Shown in pieces: positions 15,935-25,239 of a DNA stretch of 64,000 nt. Location: the NCBI GenBank assembly GCA_964360255.1, contig CAYHVK010000014.1, positions 13,852 to 77,851 of the forward strand, in the 5' to 3' direction. The notes below the pieces were generated by a model. It had not been told where the DNA came from. It made no database searches and worked only from the letters and a program-made list of their open reading frames with translations. Source of the DNA: CAYHVK01 sp964360255. GTDB taxonomy: Bacteria > Bdellovibrionota > Bdellovibrionia > Bdellovibrionales > UBA1609. Numbering within the stretch: the first letter of the stretch is position 1; each line of letters begins with the position of its first letter. Position numbers and translations under genes: made by a program.

Positions 15935-16945
15935 CTATTCGTCGAGAATATAGTTGATCGGATCAACTGGAATATCGTTTACACGCACTTCGTAGTGGCA
16001 GTGAGGGCCTGACGAGCGGCCCGTTGAGCCTACGGCTGCGATAACATCACGGCGGCTAACTTTTTGGCCCAGCTGAACATAAATCTGAGAGTTGTGGGCA
16101 TAACGAGTGCGAACGCCATAACCGTGATCGACAGCAACGATTTTACCGTAACCGCCTTCGTAACCCACGTAAGAAACAACACCATCTGCTGTTGCAACAA
16201 CTGGAGTGCCTGGCGCGGCAGCGAAATCACGACCATAATGCATTTCTGGTTTACCAGTGAACGGATCGATACGGTAACCGAAGTGTGAAGTCATCCAACC
16301 ACGTGCCGGTTTGATTGATGGCGTTTGATTCAAAATACTCTGACGTTCTGCCAAGAGCTCTTGAAGTTTAATTACACCTTGCTCACGAAGACCGGCTTCG
16401 CTCACTGATTTATCTATGCGAATAGAAAGAGTAGCGTAGTTACGACCACTGATAGCGGCCAGTTCACCACGAGCTTGATCAAGTGGAGCGCGCTCTTGAA
16501 ATACAGAATCACCTTTTAAAATCTCAGTTGAACTTGGATCACGCTCGTTCGCTGGTGTGCGCTCGAAAGCCTGCGTACTCTCTTCAATCTGCGGCATCGG
16601 GCCGATTGAAAGAGTGAGGGCCCGATCTTCATCTTCAATATTAGTGATCAAACGAATCTTAGTTGTGAGGTTCTTGATGCGCTCAAGGCTCCCTTCAAGA
16701 GAGCTGAGTTTACTTTCAACAACTTGAAACTGACGAGTGAGCTGGGCATTTTCAGAGCGAAGACGTTTGTTCTCACCTTCGCGAAGCAACAACCCTACGT
16801 AATCCACACTTCCGGCAGCTAAAAGCACAGCCGCAATAACTCCGCCGACGAGCATCATTTTTAGCCATGAAGCTGAAATCGTCACAGAGCGAGTGTTGCC
16901 CTTGCGATTGCTCGTTATTAGGAATGTGAACGTCTTGTTATCCAT
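15935..16945 (-). CDS. M23 peptidoglycan DD-metalloendopeptidase
   Basis: A murein hydrolase or divisome/envelope factor with one N-terminal membrane anchor (about residues 27-50), a coiled coil (about 55-95) and a C-terminal LytM domain (about 225-336). Zinc ligands are in HYGRDFAAAPGTPV (His and Asp) and in the HCHYEV motif (His-x-His); the core GYGKIVAVDHGYG is typical. All catalytic residues are present, so it should be an active enzyme rather than an EnvC/NlpD-like activator. It lies 78 nt downstream of the PP2C phosphatase gene on the same strand. Confidence 0.92.
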   Translation of the reverse strand: MDNKTFTFLITSNRKGNTRSVTISASWLKMMLVGGVIAAVLLAAGSVDYVGLLLREGENKRLRSENAQLTRQFQVVESKLSSLEGSLERIKNLTTKIRLITNIEDEDRALTLSIGPMPQIEESTQAFERTPANERDPSSTEILKGDSVFQERAPLDQARGELAAISGRNYATLSIRIDKSVSEAGLREQGVIKLQELLAERQSILNQTPSIKPARGWMTSHFGYRIDPFTGKPEMHYGRDFAAAPGTPVVATADGVVSYVGYEGGYGKIVAVDHGYGVRTRYAHNSQIYVQLGQKVSRRDVIAAVGSTGRSSGPHCHYEVRVNDIPVDPINYILDE

Positions 16946-17023
16946 TTTCAGTACCCTAATATGTAAGACACAACATATGGTGTCATCATAAAAAAACTCA
17001 TTAAAATAATTCTCTGCGTCATG

Positions 17024-17755
17024 CTATTTTTTCGTCAGAAAAACGATCACAGATATATTGTCATCCCCGCCTGCTTTTTTGGCCTCAACTATGCCCTGGG
17101 CCACGACTTCAGAGGGATCATATTTCTTAATAATTTCAGATATTTTATCATTGGTTATAAGGCCTGAAAGACCATCTGAGCAGAGCAAGTAAATCTCACC
17201 AGGGTTTACTTCTCTTTCAACGATATCTACGTCGACCATATCTTCAAATCCAACGCTACGCGTAATAACGTTGCGACCTATCATTGCTTCAGGTTGATTG
17301 GGGTCAAGTACGCCAGCGCGAATTTGCTCATTGATCAGGGAGTGATCGTCAGTGATCTGCCATAAATTTCCGTCGCGGTACAAGTAGGCCCGAGAATCCC
17401 CAACGTTACCCACATACAAACGTCCAGCATAAACGAAAGCCGCGACCATGGTCGTGCCCATTCCCATGAGTTCTGGGTTCTCACGGGTCGACTTATGAAA
17501 AATTCTTCGCGTCGCTTCTCTGTAACCTTTTCTTAACAAATCTTTGGGATTAATTTTTGCGCCTGATAAGAATTCAGTTTCGAAGACTTCTTGCATAGCT
17601 TCTATAGCTAGTGCTGAAGCGACTTCACCGCCTCTATGCCCTCCCATTCCGTCTGCGACGATAAAGAGAGAATGCTTTTTGTCGACGAGAATCGAGTCCT
17701 GATTGTTGTCTCGTTTTAAGCCAACATCAGTCTGTCCCCAAACATCAAATTCCAT
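17024..17755 (-). CDS. PP2C-type serine/threonine protein phosphatase
   Basis: A cytoplasmic Mn/Mg-dependent phosphatase of the Stp/PrpC group, 243 residues. The metal-binding motifs are all visible: DNQDS near residue 20, VADGMGGHRGGEVAS, GDSRAYLYRDG, LLCSDGLSG and GGDDNISVIVF. It normally opposes Hanks-type kinases, but no kinase gene is in this window. It is followed by the M23 peptidase gene and divergent from the TonB-like gene. Its target is unknown; regulation of envelope enzymes would fit the context (inference). Confidence 0.93.
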   Translation of the reverse strand: MEFDVWGQTDVGLKRDNNQDSILVDKKHSLFIVADGMGGHRGGEVASALAIEAMQEVFETEFLSGAKINPKDLLRKGYREATRRIFHKSTRENPELMGMGTTMVAAFVYAGRLYVGNVGDSRAYLYRDGNLWQITDDHSLINEQIRAGVLDPNQPEAMIGRNVITRSVGFEDMVDVDIVEREVNPGEIYLLCSDGLSGLITNDKISEIIKKYDPSEVVAQGIVEAKKAGGDDNISVIVFLTKK

Positions 17756-17834
17756 TCAAATAGCTTATTCTAAAATTGGACTAATATTAACTTAAAAAAG
17801 AAATTCATAACGCCGAAATGTATTTGAGGCGCTT

Positions 17835-18743
17835 GTGAACAATGAATTTAAAAACAAATTGAAGAGATATTTTAAAGATCGCATAGCGATTTTCGTAGTT
17901 ATCTCGCTCTTTGTACACGCTACAGTCCTCACTGTGGTTCAGTTTGCCAAGCCACCACAGGCTATTCACACTCCTGAAACGGTTGAAATTGAATATAGAA
18001 CAGACTCGACGAAAGCCCTAAAGCAAATCGTTGAGCAAGATGAAAAACGCCTCAACGAAGACGAGCCAGATAAAGAGGCGTACCTCAGCCGGCATACACA
18101 ACGTGTAGTGAAAGAGACTCGTGCGGCGAATCACGGTGACTTTAAAAATCGCAGTGGCGAAGGAATCGCGAAAAGCAATCCGACTCCGAAGACAGAACAG
18201 GCAGAAATTCCAAAAGAGCAACAGCAAAAACAACGTAGCAAAGTTTCTTCAGCTGGCGGCCTCCCCACTTTGGGAGATTTAAAGCCGACGTTTAAGCCTT
18301 CGTATCAGCGGCAGTTCGATGATATTCCGAAGGGCAAAGGCGGCGAAACGAGCGCCACCAATGATCACTTAGAAAAAACTCATGTGGGCATTGAGACCAT
18401 GCTGAACTCACGTGAATTTGTTTATTACACTTATTATCAGCGTATTCGCTCACAGCTTCGTCAGTATTGGGAGCCGAGCATCCGCGAGCGCGTGAAGAAA
18501 ATCTTCGCGCAAGGCCGAACCATTGCGTCGACAAAAGATCACATTACACAAGTGGTGATTGTTCTCGATAAAGCGGGTTCATTACTTAAAGTTCAAGTTG
18601 TGAATGAAAGTGGAGTGAGCGACCTAGATGAAGCAGCTGTAGATGCATTTCGCGCCGCCGAACCGTTTCCGAATCCCCCGAAGGGTATGGTTGAAGCCGA
18701 CGGCACAATTAAAATTCGCTGGGATTTTATCCTAGAAGCGTAA
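17835..18743 (+). CDS. TonB-family energy-transduction protein
   Basis: The 302-residue protein starts at GTG 17835 with GAGG upstream. A single membrane anchor (about 17-36, IFVVISLFVHATVLTVVQF) is followed by a charged periplasmic linker (about 40-190, Lys/Glu/Gln-rich, with little of the Pro repeat usual in TonB) and a TonB/TolA-like C-terminal domain (about 235-300, with VVIVLDKAGSLLKVQVVNES and DEAAVDAFRAAEPFPNPP). No exbB/exbD is adjacent. It could serve TonB-like or gliding/envelope machinery transport; the partner is unknown. Confidence 0.72.
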   Translation: MNNEFKNKLKRYFKDRIAIFVVISLFVHATVLTVVQFAKPPQAIHTPETVEIEYRTDSTKALKQIVEQDEKRLNEDEPDKEAYLSRHTQRVVKETRAANHGDFKNRSGEGIAKSNPTPKTEQAEIPKEQQQKQRSKVSSAGGLPTLGDLKPTFKPSYQRQFDDIPKGKGGETSATNDHLEKTHVGIETMLNSREFVYYTYYQRIRSQLRQYWEPSIRERVKKIFAQGRTIASTKDHITQVVIVLDKAGSLLKVQVVNESGVSDLDEAAVDAFRAAEPFPNPPKGMVEADGTIKIRWDFILEA

Positions 18744-18795
18744 AAGCAGCTTAAAAGCCACATGACGTTTACCGTCAAAACAAGCTCTCTGGGCA

Positions 18796-18825
18796 CTGCC
18801 AAAATCGAAGCAACTCTTTTATACT
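18796..18825 (+). promoter_or_regulatory. Candidate sigma-70-type promoter of aceE
   Basis: CTGCCA (18796-18801) and TATACT (18820-18825) are separated by 18 nt, 40 nt ahead of the aceE start at 18865. The -35 box is poor and the -10 box is good. Confidence 0.4.
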
Positions 18826-18864
18826 GCGAGATCGACCTAAAGTCGCTCTTCGAAGGAGATACTT

Positions 18865-21741
18865 GTGAAAAACAAAACCACGCCAAAACAATCTTATGAT
18901 CGTGGCACAATCGAAAATATTATTAAGCGCGCTCACTATTTAGCGAACCAAATGATTTACATGGCCAACAATCGCCCCGATAAAGAAAAAGGCGATCCGA
19001 AAGTGGGCGGTCACTCTTCAGGTAGTACAAGCTGCATTCATATTCTTGGCGCTCTTCACCTAGTTGTTAAATCGGCGTTCGATCATATCGCCAATAAACC
19101 GCACGCCAGCCCAGCCGATCACTCTTTCAATTTCTTGCTCGATTTATTTTTGAAACCAGATCTCACTCGTATGTCATTAGAAGAAGGCCAAACAGCCATG
19201 CGCGGTCTACGCGCCTTCTCACAAAATGGCGAACCGGTATTTCAATCTTATCACTCAGCCTTCGACCCTGATCACCACAACTTCTATCCATCAGGAACAG
19301 TTGGTATCCCGGCGGTGAACGCAGGCTACATGGCTCTCGCTTACCGCTATGCTCGTAAGCATGGCTATGAAGTTCCTGAGCACGCTCACTTCTGGTGTAT
19401 TCTTGGTGACTCAGAATTCCGCGAAGGTTCGCTCTTCGAAGCGATTCCAGATTTTGCTGAACGCGAACTTGGTAACCTCACTTGGATCGTCGATTACAAT
19501 CGCCAGAGTTTAGATGGTCACCGCTTATCAAATCATAGAATTTATGGCGGCACTGATGGTCAGCGTATTCACGACACAATGAAAGCCAATGGCTGGGAAG
19601 TTTTCGAAGCGAAGCACGGTCGCAAACGTTTAGAGCTCTTTGCTCGTCCGGGCGGCGATAAATTCCAGAAATGGTTTGAAGACGAACTCGATGATTATGA
19701 ACTTCAAGCGATCTTGAATGTGAAAGATCCGAAAAAAGTTCGTGATCATATTTTAAAAACTCATGGAGCCGAACTTAAAGGCGCTGAGAAGTGGCTTAAA
19801 GATCTCACTGACATTGAACTCTATGAAATGCTTCGCGACTTCGGTGGTCACGATGTTGATTTGATGGTCGAAATTTTGAACAAGAGCAAAGAGAACCCGG
19901 ATCGTCCAAGCTTAATCATTGCACACACAATGAAAGGCTGGGGCCTTGAGATGGCCGCAGTGGCCGGCAATCACTCGATGCTACCAGAAGATGATGAGAT
20001 GGTCCGCCTTCGCGATAAACAACATATTTCAGCTGAAGCTCTTTTTGAAAGATTCCCTGCGAATACAAAAGAAGGCGAATACTGCTTGAAGCGTGGTAAC
20101 CTCGCTTTAGAAGAAATCAAAGCTCAAAACGCTCTTAAAGAAAAAAACAAAGCGAAATTCTTAAACGACATTGAGAAGTCTGGTGAAATCCCTGATACTC
20201 TCGATATTAATACGAAGATGGCCAATTACCCTCACACGCAGTGGATGCTCGGTCAGCTCACTTCTAAGATGACTCGTATTGCGAACACTTCTGTTGATGC
20301 TTCTGCGACAGCCAAAGCCGACACAAAACAAAAAGGTCTCACAGAATTTGAAAAAACTTGGAAGCTTTCTTCTGAGCTTATGATTTCAATGGCTCCTGAC
20401 GTAGGAACAAGTACAAATCTCAACCCATCAATGGATGGTAAGATTTTTAGCGCCGATTGGACCCCAGATGTCGAAGCCGAGCTTGATGTACGTGACGATA
20501 AAGCTGTGGATTTGGTTCCGGGCCAAGAGGTGACAGATCGTTTCTTGCGTTTTGAAATCGCTGAAGGAAATGCGATGTCTTGCGTAGGTTCATTCGGTCG
20601 CATGCGCGATACTTTAGGCATTCCGATTCTTCCACTTATGACAGTTTATGATTTCTTTATTAAACGCGCCCATGATCAGTACTTCTATAATCTTTACTGG
20701 AAATCGAGCTTCATTCTTGTTGGTACACCATCAGGTGTGACGCTTTCACCAGAAGGTGCACAGCACGGCTGGAAATCTGACTTTCAAATTCCGAACCAAA
20801 TCACTTGGGAGCCATTCTTTATTCAAGAACTGGATTGGATCTACTGTGATGCTGTTAAACGCCACATGCTTCACCAAAATGAAGGACGCTCAGGCGTTCT
20901 CATTCGCGGTGTGACTCGTGGTGCGGATCAAAAAGATTTACTCAAGAACCTTCGCACTCAACGTCGCTTTAAAACTCAAGATGCATTACTTCATCCGGCA
21001 GGTGCACCAGTACCCGCAGCACCTGAGGCTGTTGATGAATCAACAATTGAGCCAATGGCTGATGCCGAAATTATGGCTCAACTTCGTAATGATGTTTTAA
21101 GTGGAGCTTACTATCTCATCGATTATCGCGGATACGCAGGTTATGAACCCGGCGATAACGTTGTGCAAATTTTCGCAATGGGCAGTCTTGGAACAGAAGC
21201 CATCAAAGCTTCTCAAGAACTTCTCAAAAAAGGAATTTATGCCAACGTAATTATGGTCACGAGTTCAGATCTTTTAGTGGGTCAGCAAGGTCACGAAAAT
21301 GACTACCAATATTTACGCCAGGGTTTACAAGTGAACTCGACTCTCTTTTTGCAACCGACTCTAAATGGTCACTTGCAGACTCCAGAAGTGGCAACACTCT
21401 CAGGTCGTCGCGTGCCTATCGTAAGCGTGCATGATGGTGAGCCAGGGTTACTGGATAATATTGGTTCAATCGTTGGTGTTCGTCATGAGTCTTTAGCTGT
21501 TCGCAAACACTCGAAATGCGGTCGTCCCCATGATATTTACAAATATCATCACATTGATGCTCCTTCGATTGTTGAAGCTTGTGGTAAAGTTCTGAGCGAA
21601 ACGGCTCTTGAGACGGTTCAAGTGGGAACGCAAACTCTTGCACAAGTTCAAGGTCAAGAGACTCCACGCACTGACTGGCGCTCACTTTGGTCATCTAGCG
21701 GTGGTCATGACGACGGCTCTCATGGTGGAGACACTCACTAA
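18865..21741 (+). CDS. aceE: Pyruvate dehydrogenase E1 component, homodimeric type
   Basis: Thiamine-diphosphate-dependent decarboxylation of pyruvate and reductive acetylation of E2 lipoyl groups. The 958 residues (E. coli AceE has 887) carry the AceE hallmarks GGHSSGSTSCIHILGALHL at about 48-66, the diphosphate/Mg motif starting GDSEFREGSLFEAIPDF and ending VDYNRQSLDG, and IIAHTMKGWGLEMA. GDS replaces the more common GDG/GDGE opening. GAAGGAGA forms the ribosome site. The E2 and E3 genes are not next to it, unlike aceEF-lpd operons; the stop overlaps a cell-wall hydrolase-like gene. Confidence 0.9.
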   Translation: MKNKTTPKQSYDRGTIENIIKRAHYLANQMIYMANNRPDKEKGDPKVGGHSSGSTSCIHILGALHLVVKSAFDHIANKPHASPADHSFNFLLDLFLKPDLTRMSLEEGQTAMRGLRAFSQNGEPVFQSYHSAFDPDHHNFYPSGTVGIPAVNAGYMALAYRYARKHGYEVPEHAHFWCILGDSEFREGSLFEAIPDFAERELGNLTWIVDYNRQSLDGHRLSNHRIYGGTDGQRIHDTMKANGWEVFEAKHGRKRLELFARPGGDKFQKWFEDELDDYELQAILNVKDPKKVRDHILKTHGAELKGAEKWLKDLTDIELYEMLRDFGGHDVDLMVEILNKSKENPDRPSLIIAHTMKGWGLEMAAVAGNHSMLPEDDEMVRLRDKQHISAEALFERFPANTKEGEYCLKRGNLALEEIKAQNALKEKNKAKFLNDIEKSGEIPDTLDINTKMANYPHTQWMLGQLTSKMTRIANTSVDASATAKADTKQKGLTEFEKTWKLSSELMISMAPDVGTSTNLNPSMDGKIFSADWTPDVEAELDVRDDKAVDLVPGQEVTDRFLRFEIAEGNAMSCVGSFGRMRDTLGIPILPLMTVYDFFIKRAHDQYFYNLYWKSSFILVGTPSGVTLSPEGAQHGWKSDFQIPNQITWEPFFIQELDWIYCDAVKRHMLHQNEGRSGVLIRGVTRGADQKDLLKNLRTQRRFKTQDALLHPAGAPVPAAPEAVDESTIEPMADAEIMAQLRNDVLSGAYYLIDYRGYAGYEPGDNVVQIFAMGSLGTEAIKASQELLKKGIYANVIMVTSSDLLVGQQGHENDYQYLRQGLQVNSTLFLQPTLNGHLQTPEVATLSGRRVPIVSVHDGEPGLLDNIGSIVGVRHESLAVRKHSKCGRPHDIYKYHHIDAPSIVEACGKVLSETALETVQVGTQTLAQVQGQETPRTDWRSLWSSSGGHDDGSHGGDTH

Positions 21742-22370
21742 TGAAGTTTCGGGCTCTGTTCGCCTTAGTCTCGCTTTTGGTTCTGCCGCAAGCAAGTCTT
21801 GCAGGCGCCGGGCTCCCGACCTGTGTAAACGATCAAGCGACTCTTCAAACTATCATTCGCATTCAAAAAGCGAATAAAAATAATAATGCAAAGTACGATG
21901 GCTATCGTGAGTTTTTAAAAGACGACGGCGCTGCTTTGCTCGCCCGCCTCGCTTACGCTGAAACTTTAGCGGCCGAGTGCCCCACATTAAATTATGAAAT
22001 TCTACCTGGAATCGTCGATGTCATAGCCAATCGCGCAGCCATGAGACAAGACAACGTAAAAAGCGTGGTCTATCAACGCGATCAGTTTGCTTCGTCACTT
22101 AATATTTACAAAAAATCTCGCTATTTGGATTTTCTATGCCCGAAAGACGCGAAACTGTGGGCAGCAGCTTTAGAGACAGCAGAAAAATCTTTGTATAACG
22201 GAGCCGCCGTTCTGCCGAGAAATGCTTTTAATTATTATTTCTATTTACATGACCCGAAATGGCCCGTGCCCGAATGGGCGAATTACAAAAAACATCAGCC
22301 AGTTAAAACTCCAAACTTTAATAAAATCCAGAAGTGCATCCGGTATTTTAATCACTTGAAGTTCAACTAG
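21741..22370 (+). CDS. SleB-like cell-wall hydrolase, secreted
   Basis: A 209-residue exported protein with a signal peptide (about 1-21, ending SLAG). The body has the layout of the Hydrolase_2 / SleB family: LARLAYAETLAAECPTLNYE with a likely catalytic Glu in AYAE, GIVDVIANRAA, and VVYQRDQFASS, where the family has Val-x-Tyr-x-x-x-Gln-Phe-Ser. Such enzymes hydrolyse peptidoglycan. Its ATG shares a base with the aceE stop (TAATG), so it is coupled to a central-metabolism gene, which is unusual. Confidence 0.72.
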   Translation: MKFRALFALVSLLVLPQASLAGAGLPTCVNDQATLQTIIRIQKANKNNNAKYDGYREFLKDDGAALLARLAYAETLAAECPTLNYEILPGIVDVIANRAAMRQDNVKSVVYQRDQFASSLNIYKKSRYLDFLCPKDAKLWAAALETAEKSLYNGAAVLPRNAFNYYFYLHDPKWPVPEWANYKKHQPVKTPNFNKIQKCIRYFNHLKFN

Positions 22371-22378
22371 CTGACCTG

Positions 22379-22801
22379 TTAAACCATAGTTTCTTTTGGC
22401 TGCTCTTGTTTCATAGGCTTTTGTTTTTTGCCTTTTTTGCGAGCTTCGATTTCGGCATCGATGGCTGCGACAAGTTTATCTGCGCTCGCGATTTCTCGCT
22501 TCACAACATCTCTATTAGAAATAGAGTTTTTCTTATCGGCATCATCAACGGCGATGGCATGACGTAGAGAAGCGGCATACTCAACCGTCTTCTCACGAAG
22601 CACCGCTAACTGCACATCATCAGCTGACTCAAGTTCTGCGTTCATCTGCAAACCTAAGATTTTGATCTCTTGATTTAATTGAGCCGCGCGATCGAGACTG
22701 GCCTGACCACTTCTGTATTGGTCTTTTTCATCTGATTTGCCACAAGCAGTTAATAAGGCCGGCAGCAATGCCAATACGATAAAGAGCTTTAATTTCTTCA
22801 T
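22379..22801 (-). CDS. Small coiled-coil lipoprotein
   Basis: A 140-residue lipoprotein: signal residues 1-19 then a lipobox (LLTAC, C20). The mature part is almost wholly helical, with heptad-like Leu/Ala spacing (about 35-120) and a Lys-rich end, KKGKKQKPMKQEQPKE. Not recognised. The stop is 8 nt from the convergent hydrolase stop. An envelope-associated structural or chaperone-like role is possible but unsupported. Confidence 0.6.
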   Translation of the reverse strand: MKKLKLFIVLALLPALLTACGKSDEKDQYRSGQASLDRAAQLNQEIKILGLQMNAELESADDVQLAVLREKTVEYAASLRHAIAVDDADKKNSISNRDVVKREIASADKLVAAIDAEIEARKKGKKQKPMKQEQPKETMV

Positions 22802-23001
22802 TTATACCTACCTTATTAAGTTTCGCTGGATTAGAGCAATAGACGCTCCTACTGATTTCACGCGTGGCGACCGCGTAAAGTGTCTATAAATTTAACAGTC
22901 GAGAATTTCTTTCAATGCACCTGACACTAATGAGTTCGCAAACTGGACATCACTTTGCATTGATTCCAGCCACAACCTGAACTCATTTTTAAAGGAAGCC
23001 C

Positions 23002-24102
23002 ATGCTCTCTCAGCAGAATATTTTTCAATTAAAGCGACTGTTTAAGGCACTGAGCCTAGGTATTGCCCTCAGCATGACTCTGACGCTCGCAGCTTGCAGT
23101 TCAGGCAAAGGCGATTCTGGTTACAGCGGAACTCTTCAGAATCCCTATTTCTATTCTATTACTAGCAATGAGGGCAAAACCTCTTATATGCTTGGGACTA
23201 TTCATATCGGCGTTGGTATAAGTGAATTGCCTTCATATATTATGGATGCCTTCCGCAATACAGATTATCATTTTTCAGAAATCAGCGAAGTCTATCAGCC
23301 GATGCATGCCAGCTATTTGGTGGCACAGTCTATGTATAATAAAGAGAAGTTCGAGTCGACTTTTGCTCGCTATCGATACCAAGTGAAAAATCAAGGGCCA
23401 GACCTGACTGCCGATCAAATACGTCGCGCCATCTATATCGGTATCCCGCCTTATGTTGCCAATGTGCTTGGGCAAAAAGCCGCTTGCGAATTTCTTTGGT
23501 ACGGAGAAATTTTATATAAACAGCCAGTTCCGTTTCTTGATTACGAATTAGCTGCAGTTTCTGTTGCTCATAAGAAAAAAACTTTTGGTCTTGAAAATGA
23601 CCGAGTCCGTGATGAGGCTGATCGCTATGCTCGCAGCAGGGGTCAACGGGACGATAGTGATGAGTGCGATATCGGCACATATTTGACGAGCGATTCCGTA
23701 GCTGCCGAAGTAAAAGCTTTTATTAATACAAAACCACTCAGCACCATGATTAGCACTTATCGCTCAGGCGCCGCCTTTAAAAAAGACTCCGATGAAGACT
23801 ATTCACTTCAGTATAGAAATAAAAGCTGGATCCCAGTTATGAAGCCTTACCTTAAAAAAGGTCGTGCTTTCTTTTCATTTGGAGCCGGTCATCTCGAAGG
23901 TTATCACGGCATCATTCAACATCTTGAGCGCGCCGGATTTACTGTTGTGAGGCACAATTCAGCGGCTCCACTTCGGGTAGAGAATCCTACTTTAGCCTTT
24001 GAACAAACCCTAATTCAGAAGTATGAAAGCAGCACCTCTGACGATTCAACTCAAAATAAATTTATTATTAAACCTTTAATGCCGAAATTCGGGAGCCTAT
24101 AA
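23002..24102 (+). CDS. TraB/GumN family lipoprotein
   Basis: The 366-residue protein has a signal peptide and lipobox (LTLAACSSG, Cys near residue 31). The mature domain starts FYSITSNEGKTSYMLGTIHIG; the Gly-Thr-Ile-His motif and the late FFSFGAGHLEGYHGIIQHLE are diagnostic of TraB/GumN (Tiki-like) proteins, which are putative metal-dependent proteases. The substrate is unknown. It is followed without gap by two paralogous secreted proteins, which may be partners or substrates (inference). Confidence 0.82.
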   Translation: MLSQQNIFQLKRLFKALSLGIALSMTLTLAACSSGKGDSGYSGTLQNPYFYSITSNEGKTSYMLGTIHIGVGISELPSYIMDAFRNTDYHFSEISEVYQPMHASYLVAQSMYNKEKFESTFARYRYQVKNQGPDLTADQIRRAIYIGIPPYVANVLGQKAACEFLWYGEILYKQPVPFLDYELAAVSVAHKKKTFGLENDRVRDEADRYARSRGQRDDSDECDIGTYLTSDSVAAEVKAFINTKPLSTMISTYRSGAAFKKDSDEDYSLQYRNKSWIPVMKPYLKKGRAFFSFGAGHLEGYHGIIQHLERAGFTVVRHNSAAPLRVENPTLAFEQTLIQKYESSTSDDSTQNKFIIKPLMPKFGSL

Positions 24103-24684
24103 ATGAGAAATCCAGTTCTAATCGCCATTCTGTTTCTTCAGCTGGTAGCGGTCTTCGCTAAAGCCGATACAACACGCATTTCAATCAAACCAATTTGGCC
24201 AGCGAACTGCCTTTTGAGAGATTACCCACATCTGAGCGAGCTCAGCCAAATTGAAAGAGTTGAAGAAACTCCTGAATCAGTGACGTTTGAATTTGTTGTT
24301 CGTCACACTCAATGCGAAGATTTCGCTCGCACTCCTTATGTTATGGACCCACAACGGACTTCAGTTTACATAGGGCCAGCCAAAGTTCAGCTCGCAATTA
24401 CAGATGAAACAGATCTTCACGTACGTGCCACCTTTAACAAGATTAAAGTATTTAAACTGAATAAAGACGCTGCTGATCAGAAGATCGAACGTAAATACTA
24501 TTTCTCATTCTTACCATATGGCCATGCACCGATGCGCCAACGTCGCTGGGATGAGCCTTTTGTATGGATTCATCCATTAGCTGGAATGCGATTCACGGGA
24601 CGCGTAATTCTGACTCGCGAAATCGATGGCCAAATCACCCTAAAACAAGAAGGTCAGGTTGTAGCTGACTCTAAAAAAGACTAA
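24103..24684 (+). CDS. Secreted protein of unknown function, tandem paralogue 1
   Basis: 193 residues; signal peptide about 1-21 (VFAKA). It begins with ATG directly after the TraB/GumN stop. The mature part is beta-rich with two Cys (NCLLRDY and TQCEDFA), probably joined. It shares with the next gene the order: an early Cys, a run like SVTFEFVVRHTQCEDFARTP, a strand about VRATFNKIKVF, then YFSFLPYGHAP. No known family was recognised. It is cotranscribed with its neighbour and the TraB-like gene. Confidence 0.6.
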   Translation: MRNPVLIAILFLQLVAVFAKADTTRISIKPIWPANCLLRDYPHLSELSQIERVEETPESVTFEFVVRHTQCEDFARTPYVMDPQRTSVYIGPAKVQLAITDETDLHVRATFNKIKVFKLNKDAADQKIERKYYFSFLPYGHAPMRQRRWDEPFVWIHPLAGMRFTGRVILTREIDGQITLKQEGQVVADSKKD

Positions 24685-24693
24685 GGTAGCGCC

Positions 24694-25239
24694 ATGTTTA
24701 AAAAAATCTTATTTTGCCTCATTCTCACACCGACAGTTTTATTCGCTTCAACTAACGACGAAGCGGATATTGTTATCACACCAGTGAATCCAGCTGTTTC
24801 ATGCAGGGATGGACAGCGTGTTCGCGCTATTCACGTAACAAAAATGATCTCAGCCAAAAAAGTTCAAGAAGACGACCGATCTCTCACTCTTGAATTTGAA
24901 CTTTCATATTTCAGTTGCACAGACCTAGCGGCTCAACCGCTCGCTTTTATGACTGACTTGGCATTTGTAGATTTTCGCGCAGCCCCGAGCCAATCACAGA
25001 AAACTCTTTCAAGGTTCAACTTTGTCTATCCCTCAATCAAAGTGATTTCCGTACAAGCTACAATGAATAAAGTCTTAGCTTTCGAGAAAAAACCTATAGC
25101 TCGCTATGGCTTAGCGCTTTACCCATATGGCGACGTGAAGTCTCCCCACGATTTTGGCGGCTACTCTTCAACTTGGATCATTGATCTTTATAAAGACGGC
25201 AATAGCACGAAAGTGCGTCTGGCACCGCTGACTCAATAA
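24694..25239 (+). CDS. Secreted protein of unknown function, tandem paralogue 2
   Basis: 181 residues; signal peptide about 1-18 (VLFAS). Its pattern mirrors the preceding gene: PVNPAVSCRDG, SLTLEFELSYFSCTDLAAQP, VQATMNKVLAF and GLALYPYGDV, with the two Cys in equivalent places. The gap is 9 nt. The two genes therefore look like an old tandem duplication with strong divergence. The function is unknown; immunoglobulin-like or lectin-like beta structure is possible. Confidence 0.6.
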   Translation: MFKKILFCLILTPTVLFASTNDEADIVITPVNPAVSCRDGQRVRAIHVTKMISAKKVQEDDRSLTLEFELSYFSCTDLAAQPLAFMTDLAFVDFRAAPSQSQKTLSRFNFVYPSIKVISVQATMNKVLAFEKKPIARYGLALYPYGDVKSPHDFGGYSSTWIIDLYKDGNSTKVRLAPLTQ

